DNA of 64,000 nucleotides from Actinomadura sp. HBU206391 (GCF_014323665.1 NZ_JABVEB010000001.1:124001-188000); one strand, 5' to 3'; numbered from the stretch's first letter, positions 8,458 through 18,664 are shown. Translations and numbers: made by a program. The notes: a model not told the origin generated them from the letters alone.

Positions 8458-9122
8458 GAGTGCTCGTCGTCGAGGACGCGCGGTCGCTCGCGGCCGTCCT
8501 GGTCGAGGGCCTGCGCGACCAGGGCATGGCCGTCGACGCCGCTCACGACGGGCTCGAGGCCGCGGCCAAGCTCGACGCCAACTCCTACGACGTGGTCGTG
8601 CTCGACCGTGACCTGCCGGGAATCCACGGCGACACCCTCTGCCAGATGATCACCGATCGCGACGACCGGGTCATGGTCTTGATGCTGACCGCGGCCGGCT
8701 CTCCCGAAGACCGGGTCAGCGGCCTGGGCCTCGGAGCCGACGACTACCTCGCCAAGCCGTTCCATTTCCCCGAACTCGTGCTGCGCGTCCGCTCCCTCGC
8801 CCGCCGCCGGCCCTCGGCGCGGGCCCGCGTCCTGCGCGCGGCGGGGATCGAGCTCGACGCCCTGCGGCACACCGTCACCCGGGACGGACGCCGGCTGGAC
8901 CTCTCGGTCAAGGAGTTCGGGGTCCTCGAAGCACTCCTGCGCGCCGCCCCCGCCTTCCTCAGCGCCGAGGACCTGCTCGAACAGGTCTGGGACGAGCACG
9001 CCGACCCGTTCACCAACACCGTCACGGTGACCATCGGCCGCCTGCGCCGCAAACTCGGCGGCCCACCCGTCATCATCACCAGACCGAGTGTCGGCTACCG
9101 CATCACCGACCCGCCCGGGTAG
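8454..9122 (+). CDS. OmpR-family response regulator
   Basis: A 222-residue receiver plus winged-helix DNA-binding protein. The acidic pocket is V-E-D near residue 7, the phosphoacceptor is Asp51 in VVVLDRDLPG, the switch threonine is in MLTAAG, and the conserved lysine is in LAKPFHF. The C-terminal half ends with the recognition wing TVTIGRLRRKLGGPP and VGYRI. The GTG start overlaps the kinase TGA (GTGA), so the pair is translationally coupled. Its probable target is the ABC exporter operon divergent from the kinase gene. Its 3' end overlaps the convergent methyltransferase gene by 20 bases. Confidence 0.92.
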   Translation: MRVLVVEDARSLAAVLVEGLRDQGMAVDAAHDGLEAAAKLDANSYDVVVLDRDLPGIHGDTLCQMITDRDDRVMVLMLTAAGSPEDRVSGLGLGADDYLAKPFHFPELVLRVRSLARRRPSARARVLRAAGIELDALRHTVTRDGRRLDLSVKEFGVLEALLRAAPAFLSAEDLLEQVWDEHADPFTNTVTVTIGRLRRKLGGPPVIITRPSVGYRITDPPG

Positions 9123-9963
9123 GTCCCGAAACCCTCGGCTCGACGGCGCCGGTTCGCGCCGCGGCGACCACGACGGCGGTGTAACGCAACGTGAACTCGC
9201 CCCCGAACGCGTCGATCGCGGCCCCGATGCCCGCCAGCACCGACTGCAGCCCGGCCGGCGGGAGCCGGGTGTGGCCGCCGGTGGTCGGCAGCTGGTCCAG
9301 CCACTCGTCCCGGGTGTAGGACCGCTCCCAGTCGAATCGCCAGTGCTCCGGCTCGCCGAACGCGCCCGCCTGCCGTATCCCGTCGGCCGCCTTGGTGCGC
9401 AGCAGCGCGTACCCGTCCGAGCCGGACCCGGCCCATCTGGCGGCGAGCGAGTCCGGCATCAGCCGGCGGTAGACCGCGGCGAAGGCCTCTGCCACGTCGG
9501 GCGGCGGTTGGCTCACGTTCCAGAACACTGCGAGCGTGCCGCCGGGCCGCAGCGCCTCGGCCGCCTTGGCCGCTCCCGCGATCGGGTCCACCCAGTGCCA
9601 GGTCTGGCCGGCGACGACCGCGTCAAACGCTCGGTCGGCGGGGTCCCAGGCTTCGAACGTCGCGACCTCGACCTCGAGCCCGTGCCGTCGCGCCCAGTCG
9701 GCCATCCGCGCGTCGGGCTCGACTCCGAGTACCTTGCAGCCGGCCGCCTGGAACTGCCGGGCCGCTATGCCGGTACCGCAGCCGACGTCGACCACGTCGG
9801 GCCCGGGAATGGCGGCGACGATCCGGTCCACCATGGCATCGGGATAGCGGGGCCGGGTCCGGTCGTAGCGTTCGGCGTCCACGCCGAACGACTCCGCCAC
9901 CTCCCGGTGTCGATGAGGCTCTGGTTCGGTAAGAGGCGCTCGCTCCGGCGGTATAGTGGGCAT
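9103..9963 (-). CDS. SAM-dependent class I methyltransferase
   Basis: A 286-residue Rossmann-type methyltransferase. Motif I is VVDVGCGTGIAARQF, motif II reads LGVEPDARM, and FDAVVAGQTWHWVDP is the post-II motif common in the UbiE/Methyltransf_11 group. The substrate cannot be predicted. The ATG at 9963 lies inside the operator repeat, and TATAGT ends nine bases upstream on the coding strand, so the message is probably leaderless. The frame stays open to 10038, but that stretch carries the promoter and operator. It is divergent from a TetR gene, the usual layout of a repressor and its target. Confidence 0.8.
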   Translation of the reverse strand: MPTIPPERAPLTEPEPHRHREVAESFGVDAERYDRTRPRYPDAMVDRIVAAIPGPDVVDVGCGTGIAARQFQAAGCKVLGVEPDARMADWARRHGLEVEVATFEAWDPADRAFDAVVAGQTWHWVDPIAGAAKAAEALRPGGTLAVFWNVSQPPPDVAEAFAAVYRRLMPDSLAARWAGSGSDGYALLRTKAADGIRQAGAFGEPEHWRFDWERSYTRDEWLDQLPTTGGHTRLPPAGLQSVLAGIGAAIDAFGGEFTLRYTAVVVAAARTGAVEPRVSGPTRAGR

Positions 9964-9993
9964 GCGCCCACTATAAATGGGCATGCGCCCACT
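9954..9993. promoter_or_regulatory. tandem palindromic operator between methyltransferase and TetR genes
   Basis: Two near-identical palindromes sit 21 bases apart. The first is TAGTGGGCATGCGCCCACTA (9954-9973), with perfect 8-base arms around ATGC. The second, ATGGGCATGCGCCCACT (9977-9993), has 5-base inner arms. The 21-base pitch puts both on the same helix face. The -10-like TATAGT of the methyltransferase overlaps the repeats, so a bound TetR dimer pair would block transcription. Confidence 0.65.
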
Positions 9994-10058
9994 CGTCGAC
10001 CCGGGCAGGACCCCGAGAGCCGAGAGAGCGACGACCACATGAGGGACGGAGATGCACG

Positions 10059-10646
10059 GTGCCGACAGGGGTGGCCATCCGCGACGCGCGTGAGCAACTG
10101 TTCGACGCCGCAGAGCGCGTACTGCTCCGGGACGGGCCGAATGCGCTGACCAGCCGGGCGGTCACCACGGAGGCGGGCTGCGCCAAGGGCGTTTTGCACC
10201 GGCACTTCGCCGACTTCGACGCCTTTCTCGCCGAGCTCGTGCTGGACCGCATCGCCCGGATCGACCACCAGGCCGCCTCCCTGCGCGAGTCCGCCGGGAC
10301 CGGCACCGTCGCCGGCAACCTCACCGGCGCACTGACGGCCCTGTTCGGGTCGGTCGCCGTGGCCATCGTCGCCCTCATCACCTTCCGGGATGACCTGCGC
10401 GCCCGGCTGCGCCGGTCCAGGCCGACCGGCGTTCCGGTCCTGACGGAGGCCACGGCCATGATCGCCTCCTACCTCACCGCCGAGCGCGAACTGGGCCGCA
10501 TCGCGGCCGACGCCGACGTCGACACGCTCGCTCCCACGCTGATCGGGGCCGGGCACCTGCTGTTCGCCGACCGGAAGGGCACCCCGCCGGAGGCCGGAGC
10601 CGTCCACAGGGTCGTGACCACGGTCATCGCCGGCGTCATGCGATGA
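10059..10646 (+). CDS. TetR-family transcriptional regulator
   Basis: A 195-residue repressor. The N-terminal helix-turn-helix spans about residues 8-55: AREQLFDAAERVLLRDG, then SRAVTTEAGCAKGVLHRHFADFDAFL. The C-terminal helical ligand domain is typical in length but its ligand is unknown. Translation starts at GTG 10059 after GGGACGGAG. The tandem palindrome about 80 bases upstream, between it and the divergent methyltransferase, is its likely operator, giving autoregulation and control of the methyltransferase. Confidence 0.87.
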   Translation: MPTGVAIRDAREQLFDAAERVLLRDGPNALTSRAVTTEAGCAKGVLHRHFADFDAFLAELVLDRIARIDHQAASLRESAGTGTVAGNLTGALTALFGSVAVAIVALITFRDDLRARLRRSRPTGVPVLTEATAMIASYLTAERELGRIAADADVDTLAPTLIGAGHLLFADRKGTPPEAGAVHRVVTTVIAGVMR

Positions 10647-10708
10647 CGATCGGTTCGTGGACGTGGCCTCGGCTCTCGGTTGGCCTTGCCTGCACGCGGT
10701 ATTCACTC

Positions 10709-10722
10709 TTGACTTATATAAG
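10709..10722 (+). promoter_or_regulatory. candidate ArsR-type operator/promoter
   Basis: TTGACT (10709-10714) overlaps the perfect palindrome CTTATATAAG (10713-10722). AT-rich inverted repeats over a promoter are typical ArsR-family operators. No convincing -10 hexamer was found, and the GTG start lies only 23 bases downstream, so the transcript leader must be very short. Confidence 0.4.
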
Positions 10723-10745
10723 CTGCAAATGACATCCTCATTGCC

Positions 10746-11144
10746 GTGCAGGCCTTCGACGTTCTCGGCGACCCGGTCAGACGCCGGATCTTGGAGTTGC
10801 TCGCCGACGGCGAACTGACCGCAGGCGCGGTCAGCGAGGGCATCCGGGCAGAGTTCGGGATCTCGCAGCCGGCGGTATCGCAGCACCTGCGGGTGCTGCG
10901 GGAGTCCGGGTTCGCGACCGTCCGCGCGGACGGCGCCCGGCGCCTGTACTCCGTCGACTCGGCACCACTACGGGAGGTCGACATCTGGCTGGAACGCTTC
11001 CGCCGGTTCTGGATCCGGCGCCTGGACGCGTTGGGCACCGAACTCGTGCGCGGCAAGCGCCGACGCCGCAAGCAACGCGAGAACACTGCCGGGCCGCGGT
11101 CTGCGGGCAGGCAACCGTCTACGAAGAGCGAGGAAGACAAGTGA
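10746..11144 (+). CDS. ArsR-family winged-helix regulator
   Basis: A 132-residue SdpR/ArsR-like repressor. The winged helix covers about residues 2-85: VLGDPVRRRILELLADGELTAGAVSEG, then the recognition helix SQPAVSQHLRVLRESG and the wing VRADGARRLYSVD. No metal-binding cysteine pair is present, so it is not a metal sensor of the classical kind. The C-terminal tail is very basic (RGKRRRRKQR). GTG 10746 is close to the palindromic operator. The stop overlaps the next start (GTGA) and the partner is an SRPBCC protein, the standard ArsR-SRPBCC pair. Confidence 0.85.
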   Translation: MQAFDVLGDPVRRRILELLADGELTAGAVSEGIRAEFGISQPAVSQHLRVLRESGFATVRADGARRLYSVDSAPLREVDIWLERFRRFWIRRLDALGTELVRGKRRRRKQRENTAGPRSAGRQPSTKSEEDK

Positions 11145-11794
11145 TCGACATCGTCAACCAGATCAACGCCACGCACCGGGAGATCGGCGACCACGCGGTC
11201 GCCACCGGCGAAGGACGGTCGCTGCTGCTGCGCCGCACCTATGACGCCCCGATCGAGGATGTGTGGAGCGCGTGCACCGAACCCGACCGGATCAGCCGAT
11301 GGCTGGCCCCGATCGACGGCGACCTGAGGCCCGGCGGCACGTTCCAGCTGAAGGGCAACGCCGGCGGAGAGATCCTGCGCTGCGAAGAGCCCCGCCTGAT
11401 CAAGGTGACCTGGGTCCTCGGGGAAGGCATGGTCACCGAGCTCGAAGTCCGCCTCGCGCCCGGCGATGACGGCGACACCGTCCTGGAGCTCGAGCACGCC
11501 ACGCCCGCCGAGATCCTCGACGAGCTGGTGCGAACCTACGGGCCCGGCGGCACGATCGGAGTCGGCGGCGGCTGGGACCTCACGCTGCTCGGCCTCGACC
11601 TGTTCCTACGCGGCACCGAGTTCGACCCCGCCACCTGGGAGGACACCGCCGAGGCAAAGGAATTCGCCACCCAAAGCTGCCACGCCTGGGGACCCGTCAT
11701 CCAGGCCGCCTGGGGAACCAGCGACGACGACATCGCCGCGGCCATCGCCTTCGGAGTGCAGCACTTCGCCCCCGAGACCACAGAGGACCCATGA
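11141..11794 (+). CDS. SRPBCC/AHSA1-domain protein
   Basis: A 217-residue START-like protein. The family start is RTYDAPIEDVWSACTEPDRISRWLAPIDGDLRPGG and the domain continues to about residue 150 with GGGWDLTLLGLDLFL. The fold forms a hydrophobic cavity for small ligands; no enzyme activity is implied. Translation is coupled to the ArsR gene by the GTGA overlap. A DUF998 membrane protein follows after 13 bases, so the three probably form one operon. Confidence 0.83.
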   Translation: MIDIVNQINATHREIGDHAVATGEGRSLLLRRTYDAPIEDVWSACTEPDRISRWLAPIDGDLRPGGTFQLKGNAGGEILRCEEPRLIKVTWVLGEGMVTELEVRLAPGDDGDTVLELEHATPAEILDELVRTYGPGGTIGVGGGWDLTLLGLDLFLRGTEFDPATWEDTAEAKEFATQSCHAWGPVIQAAWGTSDDDIAAAIAFGVQHFAPETTEDP

Positions 11795-11807
11795 GAGGCG
11801 CAGACCG

Positions 11808-12503
11808 ATGACCGAGAACGTCATCACCACAGGGGACGGTAGGGCGCCGGGTGCGGCCGTGGGTCCGACGAGGACGCTGCTGACCTGCGGCATCGTCGCC
11901 GGCCCGCTCTATATCGTCGTGGTCGTCCTGCAGATGCTCACCCGGGACGGGTACGACATCAGCCGCCACCCGGCCAGCATGCTGAGCAACGGCGACCAGG
12001 GATGGATCCAGATCGCCAACTTCGCGGTCAGCGGCCTGCTGTTCGTGGCGTGCGCGATTGGGCTGCACCGGGTGCTCGGTCCGGCGGCGGGCCGGGGCGG
12101 CATCTGGGGACCGCGGCTGATCGGCGTCTTCGGCGCCGGGATGGTCGCCGCGGCCGTCTTCTCCGCCGACCCCTCCGACGGCTTCCCGCCGGGGACGCCG
12201 ACCGGTCCGCCCACGAGCATCAGTTGGCACGGAGCCGTGCACTTCCTCGTCGCCGGGATCGCGTTCTTGGCGTTGATCGCCGCGTGCTTCGTGTTCGCCC
12301 GGCGGTTCGCCGCGGCCGGCCGCCGCGGCTGGGCCGCCTTCAGCAGGGTGAGCGGCGGGCTCTTCCTGGCGACCTGGATCTCGATCTTCGCGCTGCAGGG
12401 CGCCCGGGTGGCCAATGTCGCCTTCGCCGTCGCGATCGCGCTCGTCCTGGCATGGACGTCGCTACTGGCCGCACACCGGCTGACCCGACCCGGCGAGGAA
12501 TGA
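11808..12503 (+). CDS. DUF998-family membrane protein
   Basis: A 231-residue integral membrane protein with about six helices. After a short cytoplasmic N-terminus come LLTCGIVAGPLYIVVVVLQ, FAVSGLLFVACAIGLHRVL, GVFGAGMVAAAVFSADPSDGFP, FLVAGIAFLALIAACFVFA and two more helices. DISRHPASMLSNGDQGWIQ and ADPSDGFPPGTP are hallmark loops of DUF998. ATG 11808 is chosen because the longer frame is an antisense-like reading of the SRPBCC gene. It is the third gene of the ArsR operon. Its function is not established. Confidence 0.82.
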   Translation: MTENVITTGDGRAPGAAVGPTRTLLTCGIVAGPLYIVVVVLQMLTRDGYDISRHPASMLSNGDQGWIQIANFAVSGLLFVACAIGLHRVLGPAAGRGGIWGPRLIGVFGAGMVAAAVFSADPSDGFPPGTPTGPPTSISWHGAVHFLVAGIAFLALIAACFVFARRFAAAGRRGWAAFSRVSGGLFLATWISIFALQGARVANVAFAVAIALVLAWTSLLAAHRLTRPGEE

Positions 12504-12685
12504 GAGCCGCAGGACAGACGGTGTACGCGCAGGCGTTCAACGCCGTGTTGTACGGCTACCTCGCCGGGGCCCTGGCCGAGACCCGGACAGCGCGACTGGC
12601 TACGGACGCCGGCATGGCCGCCCATGCCGGCGGGCGGTGGATGTCCGACGAGAACGCCCACGACATGAACCAGCCCCCGCCATGA
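12500..12685 (+). CDS. possible small protein, 61 residues
   Basis: The ATG overlaps the stop of the DUF998 gene as ATGA, the coupling used elsewhere in this operon. The sequence starts MRAAGQTVYAQAFNAVLYGY and ends HDMNQPPP, with one weakly hydrophobic segment. No family is recognised. It may be a coupled small gene or a chance frame; the overlap is the only supporting evidence. Confidence 0.3.
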   Translation: MRAAGQTVYAQAFNAVLYGYLAGALAETRTARLATDAGMAAHAGGRWMSDENAHDMNQPPP

Positions 12686-12737
12686 TCTCGACCCGAGCCG
12701 GGCGTGTTCGCATTCACTTTCGGTTGCTCAGGCGAGA

Positions 12738-14435
<1,698 letters not shown>

Positions 14436-14551
14436 CTACAAGCCCGAGCACCATCCCGTCCAACCCTTTCCCCGCCACGTGATCACGACTCCCAACGGGC
14501 CCGTGCGGTTGCAACTGTTCACCGAGCCGCGGAACCTACAATGTCGACGTC

Positions 14552-16963
14552 TTACTGGGCCATGTCGACGAAGCGGCTGTAGTGCCCCTGGAAGGCGACG
14601 GTGACGGTGGCGGTGGGGCCGTTACGGTGCTTGGCCACGATCAGGTCCGCCTCGCCTGCCCGAGGCGATTCCTTCTCGTACGCGTCCTCACGGTGCAAAA
14701 GCACCACGACGTCCGCGTCCTGCTCCAGCGATCCCGATTCGCGCAAATCGGACACCATCGGCTTCTTGTCCGTGCGCTGCTCGGGACCACGGTTGAGCTG
14801 GGACAGGGCGATGACCGGGACCTGGAGCTCCTTGGCCAGCAGCTTGAGCGACCGGGAGAACTCCGAGACCTCCACCTGGCGGCTCTCGGCGCGCTTACCC
14901 GATGACATGAGCTGCAGGTAGTCGACCACGACGAGCCGGAGGTCGTGCCGCTGCTTGAGCCGGCGGCACTTGGCCCGGATCTCCATCATCGACATGTTCG
15001 GGGAGTCGTCGATGAACAGCGGTGCCTCGGCCACCTCGCTCATGCGCCGGGCCAGCCGGGTCCAGTCCTCGTCCTGCATCGTGCCCGACCGCATCGCGTG
15101 CAGGGCGATCCGGGCCTCGGCCGACAGCAGCCGCATGGTGATCTCGTTGCGGCTCATCTCCAGGCTGAAGAAGGCCGAGGTGAGGCCGTGCTTGATCGAC
15201 GCCGCCCTGGCGAAGTCGAGGGCGAGTGTCGAGTTGTGGGTGGGGATCATCGATCGGGTGGCGAGGTACAGATGGTCCGGATGATCGATCTGGACGCACC
15301 GCACCGGCACGCTCCGCACCGGACGCACCGACGTGATGGTGCGCGACCCCGCACGTGCGTGCGCGACCGAGCCGCTCTCCTTGTGCGCCAGCTTCTTGCG
15401 CTCGAGCATGAAGACCTCGTCCGAGGTCGAGAAGGCCAGGGTGAAACCGCCGGGCGACGTGGCGCGGCCACTGACCCGATCCGCACGAAGGGAACACCGG
15501 TAGCCGAGGCTGTTGACGAGTTCGTGGACGTCCTCGGCGAGCCCGCGCCCCGTCACGCCCAACCGGACCCGGCCGCCCCTCGCCACCGTGCCGCCGACGT
15601 CGAGCAGGCCGGCCAGCAGTGCACGGCGCTGCGCCGCGGACGCGCGCAGATAGGCGGCCGGGACGCGCCGCTCGTCCAGCACGCCGAGCTTTCGCAGGAT
15701 CGCCTGAACCGTGCCGTGGCCGCGGGTGCCCTTGGGGCAGGGAAGCTGGAGCGCGTACGTCGATCCCATGACCGGGACCGGCTGGACCCCCGCTGCCTCG
15801 ATACGGACGAGGATCTCCGGCTCGGCGGTGGTGATGCGGGCCGCGGCGGTGTGCCCGCCGCCCAGCCACGCTCCGAGCGCGTACGGCGCGAGCACGAGAT
15901 CGCGCTCGGGGAGTTCGAGCTGCCGGGTGTTCACCACCGAATGGTTCAGGCGCCGGTCGCCGGTGGGATGCCGGATCGTCGCTGCGATCTGGCGGGTGGT
16001 CTTCACCGAAGCGAACACGCGCCGGCGGCCACCGCGTTCGGGAGCGGCCGCCGCCCGGGCCGCCCTTCGGGACGCGTGCGTATCGGTGAGCCACTGATGC
16101 TCGGCGTCGGCTATGACGGCGCTGCCGTCCTCGAACGTGATCTCGTAGCACGGCCGGCCGGCCATCACCTCGGTCGCGCCGACCACCCTCGTCGGCGAAC
16201 CGTCGGCGGCGAGGAGCCGGTCGCCGACCTGAACCTGGCCCATGGTGGTCCAGCCGTCCGGCGTCGGCAACGGCGTGTTCAGCGCGAGCGCCTTGCCCAT
16301 GGCCGGTCGCGCGGCCACGATGATCATCTGACCGGGGTGCAGGCCGTTGGTGAGCGCGTCGAGATCCTGGAAGCCGGTGGGGACTCCGACCATCTGGCCG
16401 CCGCGGCTGCCGATGGCCTCGATCTCGTCGAGCGCGCCGGGCATGATCTCGCTCAGCGGCACATAGTCCTCACCGGTCCGCTTCTCGGCGATGGAGAGGA
16501 CCTCGGCCTCGGCCCAGTCGAGGATCGCGTCGGCGTCGGCCCCGTCGGCCGCGTAGCCGCGCTGGGTGATGCGCGTGCCCACCTCGACCAGCTTGCGCAG
16601 GACCGCCCGTTCCTGAACGATCTTGGCGTAGTAGCCGGCGTTGGCGGCCGTCGGCACCGATGAGATGAGCGTGTGCAGATAGGGCGCCCCGCCCACGCGG
16701 GCGATCTGGCCGTTCTTGGTGAGGGTGTTGGAGATGGTGACGGCGTCGGCGGGCTCGCCGCGGCCGTACAGATCGAGGACCGCGTCGTAGATGAGCTGGT
16801 GCGCGGGCCGGTAGAAGTCCTGCGTGCGCAGCGTCTCGACCACGTCGGCGATCGCGTCCTGCGAGAGCAGCATGCCGCCGAGCACGCACTGCTCGGCCGT
16901 GAGGTCGTGTGGCGGGGTGCGTTCGAATTCCCGCTCATGGGGCGGAATCTCGGTAACGCTCAT
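14552..16963 (-). CDS. dnaB: replicative DNA helicase DnaB with embedded intein
   Basis: The hexameric fork helicase, 803 residues before splicing and 450 after. The N-terminal domain runs from PPHDLTAEQCVLGGMLL to about residue 165. The RecA-like core begins at VPTGFQDLDALTNGLHPGQ. The P-loop ARPAMGKS is split after Lys224 by the intein, and the core resumes STLALDFARAASIKHG with FFSLEMSRNEI, Walker B LVVVDYLQLM and the DnaB end KHRNGPTATVTVAFQGHYSRF. ATG 16963 has AGGGGG before it; the open frame further upstream has no DnaB similarity. Until the intein is removed the ATP site is broken, so helicase activity depends on splicing. DciA, near recF, is the probable loader. Confidence 0.95.
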   Translation of the reverse strand: MSVTEIPPHEREFERTPPHDLTAEQCVLGGMLLSQDAIADVVETLRTQDFYRPAHQLIYDAVLDLYGRGEPADAVTISNTLTKNGQIARVGGAPYLHTLISSVPTAANAGYYAKIVQERAVLRKLVEVGTRITQRGYAADGADADAILDWAEAEVLSIAEKRTGEDYVPLSEIMPGALDEIEAIGSRGGQMVGVPTGFQDLDALTNGLHPGQMIIVAARPAMGKALALNTPLPTPDGWTTMGQVQVGDRLLAADGSPTRVVGATEVMAGRPCYEITFEDGSAVIADAEHQWLTDTHASRRAARAAAAPERGGRRRVFASVKTTRQIAATIRHPTGDRRLNHSVVNTRQLELPERDLVLAPYALGAWLGGGHTAAARITTAEPEILVRIEAAGVQPVPVMGSTYALQLPCPKGTRGHGTVQAILRKLGVLDERRVPAAYLRASAAQRRALLAGLLDVGGTVARGGRVRLGVTGRGLAEDVHELVNSLGYRCSLRADRVSGRATSPGGFTLAFSTSDEVFMLERKKLAHKESGSVAHARAGSRTITSVRPVRSVPVRCVQIDHPDHLYLATRSMIPTHNSTLALDFARAASIKHGLTSAFFSLEMSRNEITMRLLSAEARIALHAMRSGTMQDEDWTRLARRMSEVAEAPLFIDDSPNMSMMEIRAKCRRLKQRHDLRLVVVDYLQLMSSGKRAESRQVEVSEFSRSLKLLAKELQVPVIALSQLNRGPEQRTDKKPMVSDLRESGSLEQDADVVVLLHREDAYEKESPRAGEADLIVAKHRNGPTATVTVAFQGHYSRFVDMAQ
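15233..16291 (-). other. class 3 intein in the DnaB P-loop with an inactivated LAGLIDADG endonuclease
   Basis: A 353-residue in-frame insertion. It begins ALALNTPLPTPDGW after GK and ends MIPTHN before the serine of the P-loop. Residue 1 is Ala, not Cys or Ser. Trp67 in ADAEHQW, Cys332 in VRCVQIDHPDH and Thr351 in PTHN form the W-C-T triplet that defines class 3 inteins, where block F Cys attacks the N-junction. His65, His352 and terminal Asn353 are in place, so splicing looks possible. The endonuclease domain is recognisable (LGAWLGGG, residues 139-146; GLLDVGGTV near 229-236), but both catalytic aspartates are glycine (145, 233), so homing should be lost. Confidence 0.9.
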
Positions 16964-17294
16964 CGGGCACCCCCTCGTCGCAATCGCCACCTGGAGCACG
17001 AGCACCTCAGGTTTACCGCCCGGGTCTGACATTCTCCGGCTCATCACGCGCCCCGGCAAAACGATCTGTGGAGGGTGTTGTGGAGCCGCTGTGCAAACAC
17101 GCCGAGACCGTTGTGCACGACCTGTGGAGAACTCTGGGGACAACCAGGTCATGGCGGCCCCGATCACCGCCGTGAGCTGGGAGAAGATCGTCCACCGCCT
17201 GTGTGCGAAAGAAACCACGACATCCACCGCTCCACGGGAGCGTAATGTGTCAGTCTTAGTTGAGTCATTACAAGACTGGTACTCTGCCGTCGAT
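16964..17294. other. dnaB-MATE intergenic region
   Basis: This 331-base stretch separates two divergent genes. Around 17060-17150 it holds several TGTGGA/GGGGACAA-like words resembling degenerate DnaA boxes. At 17251-17278 CAGTCTT and AAGACTG form a 7-base inverted repeat over the probable MATE promoter, with TACTCT at 17280-17285. No small gene was found. Confidence 0.4.
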
Positions 17295-18623
17295 ATGGCG
17301 CTTCCCTCAGTGCTGCGGCACCCTCACGATCGGGAGATCCTGCGGCTGGCCGTCCCGGCGTTCGGCGCGCTGGTGGCCGAGCCGCTCTTCCTCCTCGCCG
17401 ACACCGCCATCGTCGGTCATCTCGGCACGGCGCCGCTGGGCGGCCTGGGCGTGGCGGGACAGGTCCTCGGCACCCTCGTCAACGTCTGCGTGTTCCTGGC
17501 GTACGGGACCACCGCCGCCGTGGCGCGGCAGGTGGGCGCGGGCCATGTCCGCGAGGCCGTCCGGCAGGGCATCGACGGCATCTGGCTCGCCGTGGGCATC
17601 GGCCTGGTGTTGATCGCGGTGGGCTGGCCGCTGAGTCCCTGGATCATCGACGCCTTCGGCGCGTCCGCCGAGGTGGCGCCGCAGGCCGAGACCTTCCTCA
17701 GGGTGAGCCTCTTCGGCATCCCGGGGATGCTGGTCGTGCTCGCCGGCACCGGCGTCCTCCGTGGACTGCAGGACACCAAGACGCCACTGCGCGTGGCCAT
17801 CGGCATGTTCGGTCTCAACCTCGCGCTCAACGCGCTCTTCGTGCTCGTCCTCGGCTGGGGCATCGCGGGATCGGCCTGGGGCACGGTGATCGCCCAGACC
17901 GCGGGCGGAGGCGTCTACATCGCGACCGTGCTGCGCGGGGCACGCAGGCACGGCGCCCCGCTGCGTCCTGACGCCAGAGGCCTGCGCGCCTCCGCCACGG
18001 CCGGCGTCAACCTGCTGATCCGAACGCTGAGCCTGCGGGTCGTGCTCATCGCCGGCACCGTCGTCGCCACCCACATGGGCGACGCCGAGATCGCCGCCTA
18101 CCAGGTCGGATTCCAGGTGTGGACACTCCTCGCGTTCGCACTCGACGCCATCGCCATCGCCGGTCAGGCGATCACCGGCCGCCAACTCGGCGGCGCCGAC
18201 GTGGCCGGGGCCCGGGCGGCGACCCAGCGCATGGTGCAGTGGGGAATCGCCTGCGGAGTGCTGTTCGCGCTCGTGGTGCTGGCCGTGCGCCCGTGGCTGC
18301 CCGCCCTGTTCACCCAGGACCCGGCCGTACGGCACCTCCTGCTCAGCACACTGATCGTCATCGCGCTGCTGCAGCCGATCGCGGGAGTGGTGTTCGTGCT
18401 CGACGGTGTGCTGATCGGCGCCGGCGACATGCGCTACCTGGCCATCGCCGGCGTGCTCACGATGGCGGCGTTCCTGCCGGCCGCGGCCCTGGTCCACCTG
18501 CGCGGTGGCGGCCTGGTCGCACTCTGGGTCGCGATCGGGGTGTGGATGGCCGCCCGGTTCGCCGCTCTGGGACTACGGGCCCGCAGCGACGCGTGGCTCG
18601 TCACAGGCGCGGTACGGCGGTGA
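17295..18623 (+). CDS. MATE-family (DinF-like) efflux transporter
   Basis: A 442-residue membrane protein with 12 predicted helices in two similar halves, probably a cation-coupled drug or metabolite exporter. It opens DREILRLAVPAFGALVAEPLFLLADTAIVGHLG, the DinF-type MATE start, and repeats the pattern with AYQVGFQVWTLLAFALDAIAIAGQA in the second half. ATG 17295 is the family-consistent start; the frame extends far upstream without similarity. TACTCT ends nine bases before the ATG, so the leader is very short. An inverted repeat covers the promoter. A MATE gene next to dnaB is also found at this position in Streptomyces. Confidence 0.87.
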   Translation: MALPSVLRHPHDREILRLAVPAFGALVAEPLFLLADTAIVGHLGTAPLGGLGVAGQVLGTLVNVCVFLAYGTTAAVARQVGAGHVREAVRQGIDGIWLAVGIGLVLIAVGWPLSPWIIDAFGASAEVAPQAETFLRVSLFGIPGMLVVLAGTGVLRGLQDTKTPLRVAIGMFGLNLALNALFVLVLGWGIAGSAWGTVIAQTAGGGVYIATVLRGARRHGAPLRPDARGLRASATAGVNLLIRTLSLRVVLIAGTVVATHMGDAEIAAYQVGFQVWTLLAFALDAIAIAGQAITGRQLGGADVAGARAATQRMVQWGIACGVLFALVVLAVRPWLPALFTQDPAVRHLLLSTLIVIALLQPIAGVVFVLDGVLIGAGDMRYLAIAGVLTMAAFLPAAALVHLRGGGLVALWVAIGVWMAARFAALGLRARSDAWLVTGAVRR

Positions 18624-18664
18624 CGGATCATTCGAGAACACACTCGAACGACGCACTGATCCGC

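Noticed and set aside
16964..17227. N-terminal extension of DnaB by 88 residues
   Set aside because: The frame is open, but the extension has no DnaB similarity, and a good ribosome-binding site supports ATG 16963.
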